NCBI RefSeq assembly: GCF_026191375.1
Contig: NZ_JAODTL010000050.1
Coordinates: 50,797 to 114,796 of the forward strand
DNA: 64,000 nt
From: Marinomonas pontica
GTDB lineage: Bacteria; Pseudomonadota; Gammaproteobacteria; Pseudomonadales; Marinomonadaceae
Direction: 5' to 3'
The notes under the pieces are model-generated. The model was not told the DNA's origin and searched no databases. It saw only the letters and a list, made by a program, of their open reading frames with translations. Shown piece by piece: positions 56,819 to 64,000 of this stretch (positions are counted from its first letter, which is position 1; every line of letters begins with the position of its first letter). The translations under genes were made by a program, and so were the position numbers.

Positions 56819-57862
56819 GTGGTTATTCGATATTTAGAGCAAGCGTTTGGGGTGGCGTCTTCGCATCCTGATTTTCGCTTCAGAGGCTTTTTGTTTTCAG
56901 CCCTTATATTAATTTCGTCGGGTTTTGGCTTCTTTAGTTTCTATAACGCCGTGATTGATTTTTATCCTCCGATGCTGATCGCCGATTTAATCGGTTTTTT
57001 CTCTTGTTTCATCGGCGGCTACTATTTGCTGGTGAAAAAACAGCCCAAAGTGGCCGCAGCCATTTTGCAGTTGATCGTTACGCTCATTACCTTTTTGTTT
57101 ATCTTGGTGGATGGAAACGAAGAGTTTGCCCTTGCGTTTGCTTTTTTCACTCCAGTAATGGGAGCCTTTCTTTTAGGCTATAAATTTGGGTCAATATTGA
57201 GTGTTATTAACTTTGTTGGTATTTTTTATTTTTGTTTTACGCAAATGGATACTTGGCAGCCAGCGCCTTTTCTCCCTATCAATCTAATACATTTCTCTTT
57301 TGTTTATATCATTCTTTTGATTGTGTCCTTCTACTATGACTCTAGCCGTAGTAAAGCCTACCAAATGTTGGCAGAAGCTAATGTAAAACTACAAGAGCTT
57401 GCGACAACTGACGCTTTAACGAAATTACGCAATCGTCGTTATATTGACGATGCGCTACTAAATGCTACCAGTGATCGCTACATTGCGATGATCGATGTTG
57501 ATGACTTTAAAAAAGTGAATGATCAGTTTGGTCATGATCAGGGTGATAAAGTATTGATCGAGCTTGCTAATGTTTTAAAAAGTAATGTCGACCCGCAGGA
57601 TGTCGTAGGCCGTTGGGGCGGTGAAGAATTCATTATTATTTTTGCAGAGCAAAACCTCGCTCGATTAGAAGAAACGCTAAAGCAGATGAATCAAAGTGTT
57701 GCGAATACGAATTTTGCCATTGAGCAGCCGGTTACTATCAGCATTGGATTAGCTAGCCATAATGCCAGTAAGCATCGTGAGTGCGTACGCGCCATGGATC
57801 AAGCACTGTATAACGCCAAAGCTTGCGGAAAAAATACGTATAGTATTAGCTTTGCCGTTTAG
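56819..57862 (+). CDS. Membrane diguanylate cyclase (GGDEF)
   Basis: A 347-residue protein with five or six N-terminal helices (about 25-180), a short coiled coil (LAEANVKLQELA), and a GGDEF domain with DALTKLRNRRYID and GGEEF at 267-271. It should make cyclic di-GMP. The RxxD inhibitory site five residues before GGEEF is DPQD, lacking the Arg, so product inhibition is probably absent. The start is GTG 56819 with GGAG seven bases before. The N-terminal sensor is not one I can name. Confidence 0.92.
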   Translation: MVIRYLEQAFGVASSHPDFRFRGFLFSALILISSGFGFFSFYNAVIDFYPPMLIADLIGFFSCFIGGYYLLVKKQPKVAAAILQLIVTLITFLFILVDGNEEFALAFAFFTPVMGAFLLGYKFGSILSVINFVGIFYFCFTQMDTWQPAPFLPINLIHFSFVYIILLIVSFYYDSSRSKAYQMLAEANVKLQELATTDALTKLRNRRYIDDALLNATSDRYIAMIDVDDFKKVNDQFGHDQGDKVLIELANVLKSNVDPQDVVGRWGGEEFIIIFAEQNLARLEETLKQMNQSVANTNFAIEQPVTISIGLASHNASKHRECVRAMDQALYNAKACGKNTYSISFAV

Positions 57863-57996
57863 CGCAAACGCGTCTGATTTTTCCAGTATCCATGTCTATT
57901 GTTTTGGCGGTTTTAGCACCGAAGGTATTTGGGTACGAGCAATGGTTAGTGCGGGGATGGTTTGATTCGCCACTCAAATGTTCCCCGCTTGTTAGC

Positions 57997-59172
57997 TTAG
58001 GAAGAGGCCACTTGTTCATTACCTTGGTTTGATGGACTACGTTTTAACACCAGTACCATTAATAGTCCAAGCAAAGCTGTTCCTGCACCCGCTAAGGCGA
58101 CCGAAGGTAATCCAAGTCCTGCACTTATTACACCGCCGCCCAATACTGCCCCAACGGCATTGCCTAAGTTAAACGCGCCAATGTTCATGGCGGAAGCAAG
58201 GTTCGGCGCTTCGCTGGCTTCATGAACCACCAAAGACTGCAGCGGTGGAACCACGGCAAAACTGGCAATTCCCCAGAGGAAAACCAGAGGCACAACGATA
58301 ATTGAAGAAGACATGGTTGCGGCAAAAATAATCAACAGTAGAATCACCGCGATTAACGACACAATCAAGGTGCCAAACAGTGAACGATCCGCATAGCGCC
58401 CACCAAGAATATTGCCCACCGCAAGGCCTACGCCGTAAAGCACCAGCATGGCCGTCACGAAGGTTGTCGAGGCATGGGTTTCTTGCTGCAAGATTGGCAC
58501 AATGTAGGTAAATACCGTAAACATCGAACTAGCCCCCACCACAGTTAATAGCAACGCTGCCAAGACTGGGCCTCTACTTAACACGGTCAATTCATTACGA
58601 ATGTTCGCTTTCTCTTGATTGACCAACGGAGGCAAACTGACTCGTAGCGCCACCATTGCTACTAAACCAATAGCCGCAATGCCAAAAAAAGCATTTCGCC
58701 AACCAAATGTCGTTCCGACAAAGCTCGCTAATGGCACGCCACCAATGGTGGCTATGGTGAGGCCCGAAAACATCGCCGCGACTGCCCCAGCACGTTGATT
58801 CGGCGGCACCAATTGGGTCGCTACTACAGCACCCACGCCAAAAAACACGCCGTGATTGAACGACGTAATGATGCGTCCAATCATCAACGCACTGTAACTG
58901 TCGGCCAACGCACTGATTAAATTGCCGATGGTAAAAATCCCCATGGACAAAACCAGCAGACGACGGCGAGGCATGTTTGCAAACAGCAAGGTCATGACTG
59001 GCGCACCAATTAATACACCAAAGGCGTAAGCGCTGATAAGCATGCCAGCCGTTGGAATAGAGACGCCTAAGTCGTTTGCAATCACTGGCAACATTCCCAT
59101 GGGGGAAAATTCTGTGACACCAATTCCAAAAGCACCAATGGCTAGAGCCATCAATGGAAAGTTAATCTTCAT
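57997..59172 (-). CDS. MFS transporter, AraJ/sugar-efflux type
   Basis: A 391-residue protein with twelve helices and the DHA1 wording GIGVTEFSPMGMLPVIANDLGV (in part) typical of AraJ/YdhP-like exporters. ATG 59172 is supported by GAGAG and by the family start; upstream in-frame codons overlap the regulator. It is divergent from the LysR gene, which probably controls it. The export substrate is unknown. Confidence 0.9.
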   Translation of the reverse strand: MKINFPLMALAIGAFGIGVTEFSPMGMLPVIANDLGVSIPTAGMLISAYAFGVLIGAPVMTLLFANMPRRRLLVLSMGIFTIGNLISALADSYSALMIGRIITSFNHGVFFGVGAVVATQLVPPNQRAGAVAAMFSGLTIATIGGVPLASFVGTTFGWRNAFFGIAAIGLVAMVALRVSLPPLVNQEKANIRNELTVLSRGPVLAALLLTVVGASSMFTVFTYIVPILQQETHASTTFVTAMLVLYGVGLAVGNILGGRYADRSLFGTLIVSLIAVILLLIIFAATMSSSIIVVPLVFLWGIASFAVVPPLQSLVVHEASEAPNLASAMNIGAFNLGNAVGAVLGGGVISAGLGLPSVALAGAGTALLGLLMVLVLKRSPSNQGNEQVASS

Positions 59173-59272
59173 ATTACTCTCTCGTTTATTTATGATATGA
59201 GGGAATATAACGAGATAACAAATACCCGAATAGTGGGCAAAAAAGCGATTCTGTTTTGCATTGGATTCACAA

Positions 59273-60178
59273 ATGAAGCAAATAAAAGTAGATAAGACCA
59301 CAGAGATGGAAACCTTCCTAACCGTCGCAACGACAGGCAGTTTGAGCGGCGCCGCAAGAGCACTCGGTTTCACGCCGTCGGCGGTAAGCCGAATGATGAC
59401 AAGAATAGAAAAGCGTTTAGGTGTAAGACTGCTCGTCCGTTCTACTCGTAAACTTTATTTAACCAGCGAAGGGGAATCCTATGCGCTTGCGGCACGGCGT
59501 ATTCTGAAAGATCTAGATGAGACCGAACGCGCCATTGCCGATCGTGCGAATCCCAGTGGATTGATCAAAGTCAGTACCGCGACGGCGTATAGTCGTTTGA
59601 CCATGATTCCCTTATACAAAGAGTTTTTAGAGCGTTATCCCAAGATCAAAATCGAAGTCGAAGTGAGCGATAAGATTAGCAATGTGGCGGATGGTCACAT
59701 TGATGTCGCGATACGTTTTGGTCCTTTACCTGATAGTAACTTAACCGCAAGGCGCCTAGGTGAAACAGGCAGAACCGTTGTCGCATCGCCGAGCTATTTG
59801 GCGCAAGCTGGCGTCCCAAAAACACCAGCCGATTTGCAGCACTTTAACTGTTTGGATTTCAGCTTTCAGCGGCTAGAGCCTGGCTGGCCATTCCGTGAGA
59901 ACGGAGAAGATTACATCCTACCGATACAGGGCAACATGACCTCCAACAATGGTGAAACGCTGGTGGAACTGGTGATGGCGGACATTGGTATCACTCGAGT
60001 TGGCAATTTTCATATTCAACAAGCTCTCGCATCGGGTCAACTCGTTCCCTTGTTAGAAGACTTCAACCCGCAGGACAAAGAAGTCATCCACGCCGTATTT
60101 ATCGGTGGACAACACATGCCAGCCAGAGTGCGAGTCTTTGTCGATTATTTGGTTGAGAAAATGGCTTCAAATTCCTAG
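59273..60178 (+). CDS. LysR-family regulator
   Basis: A 301-residue protein with an N-terminal winged helix-turn-helix (about residues 10-70, TGSLSGAARALGFTPSAVSRM in part) and a LysR substrate-binding domain (about 95-295). It is divergent from the MFS exporter with 100 bases between. ATG 59273 is used; ATG 59306 is too far in. The effector is unknown. Confidence 0.92.
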   Translation: MKQIKVDKTTEMETFLTVATTGSLSGAARALGFTPSAVSRMMTRIEKRLGVRLLVRSTRKLYLTSEGESYALAARRILKDLDETERAIADRANPSGLIKVSTATAYSRLTMIPLYKEFLERYPKIKIEVEVSDKISNVADGHIDVAIRFGPLPDSNLTARRLGETGRTVVASPSYLAQAGVPKTPADLQHFNCLDFSFQRLEPGWPFRENGEDYILPIQGNMTSNNGETLVELVMADIGITRVGNFHIQQALASGQLVPLLEDFNPQDKEVIHAVFIGGQHMPARVRVFVDYLVEKMASNS

Positions 60179-60192
60179 AGAGTCTTGATTCC

Positions 60193-61311
60193 TCAAACCT
60201 CTCCCGCATTCAGCAGCATGCCTTGCGGGCTGGTGTCGAATAACAAGACGCGATTTAGATCCACCGATAACGAAATATTCTCTTGGCGTTTAACGTGGGA
60301 GCGTAGGTCGAGTCGGGCTTTGGTGTCTTCGCCGCCGAGCTTAAACATGATTTCTTTGTCGAAGCCGAGGTTTTCTACCAGTTCTACTTGTATGTCGTTG
60401 AATTCAAATAGGTTGTCACTTGGCGATCTCTTTAAAGACAAAGCGCTGTCTTCAAAGAAGTCAGGGCGAATGCCCACTAATACCGTGTCGTGGGATTTTA
60501 GGTCGTGTAAGTCCACATTGGCGATTTTCGCCGCTGGCAGTCGGTAGTTGTCGAATACCAGATCGTCGCCTTCTATCTTGGCTTCGATCAAGTTCATCGC
60601 TGGAGAACCAATAAAGGTTGCGACAAAGGTGTTGGTCGGCTGTAGGTAAATTTCCATTGGCGTACCGACTTGTTCGACAATGCCATCTCGCATCACCACG
60701 ACTCTATCGCCTAAGGTCATAGCCTCGATCTGATCGTGGGTAACGTAGATCGCCGTCATGTTGTATTGATGCTGAATGCGAGCGATTTCCGTACGCATGT
60801 GATGGCGCAGTTTGGCGTCTAGGTTAGATAAGGGTTCATCAAACAAATACACATCCGCATCGCGAGCCAATGCTCGTCCCATAGCAACTCGTTGACGCTG
60901 ACCGCCGGACAAATCCGCCGGTTTGCGATCCAAATAATCGTCGAGCTTGAGCATTTCCGATACATCGGCGAGTTTCTCTTTAATGGTTTCCGCGTCTGCA
61001 CCAGACTTTTTCAAGCCAAAGACGATGTTCTCTCGCACTGACATATGCGGATACAAGGCGTAGTTTTGAAACACCATGGCGATGTTGCGCTTGTGTGGTG
61101 GCAAATCATTAATGGCACGTTGGCCAATTTGTATTTCCCCTTGGGTGATGTCTTCCAAGCCAGCTACCATGCGTAGAGTGGTACTTTTACCACAGCCACT
61201 TGGGCCAACCAGCACTACAAATTCACCGTCTTTTACTTCTAAATTGAGGTTCTTCACTATCGGCAAGTTGCCATAAGATTTATTTACGTTACGTAAAACA
61301 ACTGAGCTCAT
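60193..61311 (-). CDS. Sugar ABC transporter ATP-binding protein, UgpC/MalK type
   Basis: A 372-residue ATPase with Walker [10 protein letters not shown], signature [19 protein letters not shown], Walker [14 protein letters not shown] and a C-terminal OB/TOBE regulatory domain. It energises the permeases encoded just upstream. The substrate of the system is a sugar or polyol, not resolvable here. It is the last gene seen of the operon. Confidence 0.93.
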   Translation of the reverse strand: MSSVVLRNVNKSYGNLPIVKNLNLEVKDGEFVVLVGPSGCGKSTTLRMVAGLEDITQGEIQIGQRAINDLPPHKRNIAMVFQNYALYPHMSVRENIVFGLKKSGADAETIKEKLADVSEMLKLDDYLDRKPADLSGGQRQRVAMGRALARDADVYLFDEPLSNLDAKLRHHMRTEIARIQHQYNMTAIYVTHDQIEAMTLGDRVVVMRDGIVEQVGTPMEIYLQPTNTFVATFIGSPAMNLIEAKIEGDDLVFDNYRLPAAKIANVDLHDLKSHDTVLVGIRPDFFEDSALSLKRSPSDNLFEFNDIQVELVENLGFDKEIMFKLGGEDTKARLDLRSHVKRQENISLSVDLNRVLLFDTSPQGMLLNAGEV

Positions 61312-61496
61312 AATTCTTCTCCTGCAAAACTACTGCACTCGATGATACTCGCGTCAAAAGATCGCTCAAAATGCTCATTTATAACTATAAACTCCGCTTT
61401 TTCGCTCACTTTTTCCTTGTCTGATCTTCGCTCGTGACGTTTTGTCATTTTGTTATTCGTTAACCTTTCAAAAAATATCCATCGCAATAGTCATAT

Positions 61497-62459
61497 TTAG
61501 CCTTTCACGCCGCCGTCTGTGAGGCCGCCCGACAAATGTTTATTTGCCAACATGAAACAAATCACCACGGGCAATAGCGTCAACATGGACGCGGCCATGA
61601 TGCGATCCCAAATGGCGTTTTTCGAGGTGAACAGAGTTTGCAATGCCAGCGGCAAGGTTTGAAAATCTTGGTATTGTTTGAGGAACACGGAAGCAAACAA
61701 ATACTCGTTCCAAGCGATGACAAAACAATAGATAAACACGGTAAACAGCATGGGTTTTGATAAGGGCATGATGATGCGCCAGAAGGCTTCTACCCTTGAG
61801 CAACCGTCCATCATCGCCGCTTCTTCTAGTGAGAAGGGAATGGTACGGAAGTAATTGCCTAGCATGTACATTGCAACGGGCAGAGTCTGAATCAGATAGA
61901 TCAAAAACAGACTGAAAATCGTCCCCGCGGCACTGGAGGCCAAGCCGACGTTAACGCTCATTTGATAAAGCGGAACCATCAGCAACACGCCGCCAACCAT
62001 GTAGACAAACAAGACGCCGTTTGCCATCAAGGATTGCGCTGGGAAACGTAAGCGGGCAATGGCGTACGCCGCGAGAGAGGCCAAGAAAGTCGAGCAAATC
62101 CCTGTCACGAAGGAAATCACAAAGGTATTGAGCATGTAGCGCCCGAACGGAAACACATCACCGCCGGAGCTAAACTTCGCCAAGAGCTTTTGCTTCTGTT
62201 CCTCTGACAGCGCCGGATTATTCAGCAAGCGCTGCACACTGGCTGGTACGTCGACTTCTTTGGGTGGCATTAAACCGAGTAATTCTTTGTAGGCATCCAA
62301 GTGTAAGACACGAGGAATGAGCGATGGATTCCCCCAATCTATCGGGTGTTTTAACGAGGTCGAAAGAATCTGCAAGAATGGAAACACGCAGAAAACCACT
62401 AAAGCAAGCACCAAGGTATACAAGATCACCGATTGGGTGGTTGAGCGTTTGTTCATCAT
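61497..62459 (-). CDS. Carbohydrate ABC transporter permease, MalG type
   Basis: A 320-residue permease with six helices and the EAA loop FSLEEAAMMDGCSRVEAFWRI. An insert between the first two helices (about residues 45-105, with NPALSEEQKQKLLAKF) makes it longer than MalG-type subunits usually are. Starts at 62459 (or 62456), nine bases after the partner permease. Confidence 0.93.
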   Translation of the reverse strand: MMNKRSTTQSVILYTLVLALVVFCVFPFLQILSTSLKHPIDWGNPSLIPRVLHLDAYKELLGLMPPKEVDVPASVQRLLNNPALSEEQKQKLLAKFSSGGDVFPFGRYMLNTFVISFVTGICSTFLASLAAYAIARLRFPAQSLMANGVLFVYMVGGVLLMVPLYQMSVNVGLASSAAGTIFSLFLIYLIQTLPVAMYMLGNYFRTIPFSLEEAAMMDGCSRVEAFWRIIMPLSKPMLFTVFIYCFVIAWNEYLFASVFLKQYQDFQTLPLALQTLFTSKNAIWDRIMAASMLTLLPVVICFMLANKHLSGGLTDGGVKG

Positions 62460-62468
62460 ATTCTTCCC

Positions 62469-63337
62469 CTACCACTTAAGGACTTTACGAACGTACAGCC
62501 AAATTAAACCGACCAGCACGAGTAATTGAATCACCGAAATCGCCGCTGCTACGCCTTGATCGACGATGCCTGCGAACGCTTGGTAATAGGTGAAAATCGG
62601 TAAAGTTTCCACATTCGGAGCGAGCAAATAAACGTCCTCGAAGCGGTTTAAATTCCAAATGACACGCAGCAATACCACAGTCGCAATGACGAATCTCAGC
62701 TCTGGCAAAGTCACGTGCCAAAAACGCCCCCAGGCGTTTTGCCCGTCTATTGCGGCCGCTTCGTATAAGTCTTTTGGCACGCTTTGCAATTTAGCGAGAA
62801 ACAGCAAATAGGCGATAGGAAAATGCTTCCAAATATCGAATATGATCACCACAAACAAAGCAGAATCTGGATTACCGATGAGATTTTTCCCCGAGTGTCG
62901 GTCAGGTGCAAAACATCGACCACCACATGGTTATAAATGCCGTTTACTGGATCGAAAATAAATTGCCAACCGAACACCACACTGATCACTGGCGCGAAGT
63001 AGGGCAAAAGAATCAAGCCGCGGGCAAGATTGCGAAAACGGAACTCTTGATTCATTAAAATAGCTGCCGCCAAGCCTAAAATAGTGGTGCCAGCAACCGT
63101 GCCGATCAGATAAATAACCGAGACACCAATGGAATGATAATAACGCGGGTTGCCGAGCAAGTCCGTGTAGTTTTCCATGCCAACAAAGGTTTTCGTGCCG
63201 TTGAGCTGAACATCAAAAAAACTCAGATAGATGTTGAACAGAATCGGGCAAATCACCAGCAGGCCAATGATACCGACTGCTGGTGCAACCAGCTTTAAAC
63301 CCAGTCGAGATTCATTTTTTATTAAGACAGAAGACAT
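62469..63337 (-). pseudogene. Carbohydrate ABC transporter permease, MalF type, frameshifted
   Basis: The N-terminal part from ATG 63337 (AAGGGA ribosome site) runs to DTRGK; the C-terminal part with the EAA loop VPKDLYEAAAIDGQNAWGRF is in another frame. One base missing in the T run 62884-62888 (AAAAA on the coding strand) explains it; with six A the text reads DTRGKNLIGNPDSALFVVI and the protein has 289 residues, a normal length. The rest is conserved, so a miscall is favoured. Confidence 0.87.
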
Positions 63338-63360
63338 ATTTGCTTCCCTTTTTACGTTTA

Positions 63361-63444
63361 ACCCCACCCTAACCCTCCCCTTAATAAGAGGAGGGAATTG
63401 ATTACGGCTCCTCCCCCTTTACAAGGGGGAGGCTGGGAGGGGGT
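63361..63444. repeat. GC-rich dispersed hairpin repeat, full copy C
   Basis: ACCCCACCCTAACCCTCCCC begins the element and GGCTGGGAGGGGGT ends it. It contains two hairpins (CCCTCCCCTT/AGAGGAGGG and CTCCTCCCCCTT/AAGGGGGAG), and it aligns with the reverse complement of copy A. It lies inside the sugar-transporter operon between the binding-protein and permease genes, where it may adjust their ratio. Confidence 0.85.
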
Positions 63445-63451
63445 CTATTGT

Positions 63452-64000
63452 CTATTCGCCCATGATGGCTTTCATTTCCGTTTCGGCATCATCTAACGCG
63501 GCTTGCGGGTCTTTTCCTTCAATGGTGACGCTGTAGATCATTCGAGGGATAACCGATTTAGCAAAGATGGCGCCAGAGGCAGGGAAGGTTTTGCCTTCAA
63601 CGACAGAAAAGGAGCGAAGGTTGTCAAAACCAGACACGATCTGTTTCATCTTGTCTGCGCCATAAAGTTTGAATACGCCGTTTGGATCCTCTAAATACGC
63701 TGGATCTTCTGCAATGCCTTTCAGCATTGGGTTCATGCCACCCGGTGCCATATGTAGGAAAGTGATGTAACTGGCAGGGTCGTACATGAATTCAATAAAG
63801 TCTTTGGTGGCTTTGGTGCCCTCTGCGCTTTTCGCTTTCAAGGCGACAAGGCCAGACAAAGTGCCGTAAGACGCGGCGCTTTTATGGGTGATAATTGGCG
63901 CGAACTCGGTGTTTTTCACCAATTTAGGGTCGAAGGTGCCACCGCCAAGTTCTTTGAAGTTCTCAGAAGACAAAGAGCCTTTGGCGACTTCTGCCAAAGC
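63452..64000 (-). CDS. Sugar-binding protein of the ABC transporter (N terminus outside window)
   Basis: The C-terminal 181 residues of a family 1 extracellular solute-binding protein, seen from SGLVALKAKS, the AxxFIEFMYDPASYITFLH helix and a final ETEMKAIMGE helix. The stop is at 63452; the signal peptide and N-terminal lobe lie right of the window. It supplies sugar to the two permeases downstream in the operon. Confidence 0.85.
   Translation of the reverse strand, partial: ALAEVAKGSLSSENFKELGGGTFDPKLVKNTEFAPIITHKSAASYGTLSGLVALKAKSAEGTKATKDFIEFMYDPASYITFLHMAPGGMNPMLKGIAEDPAYLEDPNGVFKLYGADKMKQIVSGFDNLRSFSVVEGKTFPASGAIFAKSVIPRMIYSVTIEGKDPQAALDDAETEMKAIMGE

Overview
The window is chromosomal DNA of a marine gammaproteobacterium. 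Gene content and protein style (cyo quinol oxidase operon, NorR/flavohaemoglobin pair, dppABCDF, YpfH, YehS, RsmC) suggest an Oceanospirillales member close to Marinomonas; the genus is inferred, since no rRNA or other marker gene is present. No phage, IS element, CRISPR array, tRNA or rRNA was seen. The content is mostly housekeeping, transport and regulation.

Layout. 1-7500: end of an efflux outer-membrane lipoprotein, a Fur-boxed TonB-dependent receptor, then a four-gene run (lamin-tail protein, VTC-type polyphosphate polymerase, DUF4956 membrane protein, repeat-bearing beta-helix protein) that is the best candidate for a poorly described system. 7.5-11.5 kb: nitric-oxide defence (hmp, sigma-54 promoter, NorR sites, norR, truncated haemoglobin). 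11.4-19 kb: a cluster of DnaA-box-like sites, a MATE exporter, a divergent shikimate dehydrogenase, and a GntR/FCD regulator with two TGGTnnnACCA operators in front of an FAD/Fe-S D-2-hydroxyacid (probably D-lactate) dehydrogenase. 19-24 kb: a DUF2798 protein, an alanine/glycine:cation symporter and a divergent MocR/PNPOx-like pair. 24-29.3 kb: cyoABCDE, with cyoA and cyoB reading as one frame. 29.4-38.7 kb: secreted tannase-family esterase, SDR, MarR-EmrAB, gamma-glutamylcyclotransferase-like protein, rsmC, yehS-like gene and a porin. 38.7-45.7 kb: AraC regulator and dppABCDF. 46-60 kb: beta-hydroxyacid dehydrogenase, SGNH esterase, aldehyde dehydrogenase, chemoreceptor, DUF4432 protein, ada, ypfH, TauE/SafE permease, diguanylate cyclase and an MFS/LysR pair. 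60-64 kb: a sugar ABC transporter running off the right edge.

The main quality observation is that five conserved genes (araC, dppD, dppB, ada and a sugar permease) are broken by single-base indels in or beside short homopolymer runs, and each can be restored to family length and sequence by changing run lengths by one base. dppD needs three such changes. The same kind of change, one fewer A at 25354-25359, would turn the apparent CyoA-CyoB fusion into two genes overlapping as TAATG, as cyoC/cyoD do. Systematic homopolymer miscalls are therefore more likely than multiple pseudogenes or a natural fusion. A dispersed GC-rich hairpin repeat (two full copies, one half copy) also punctuates intergenic spaces.
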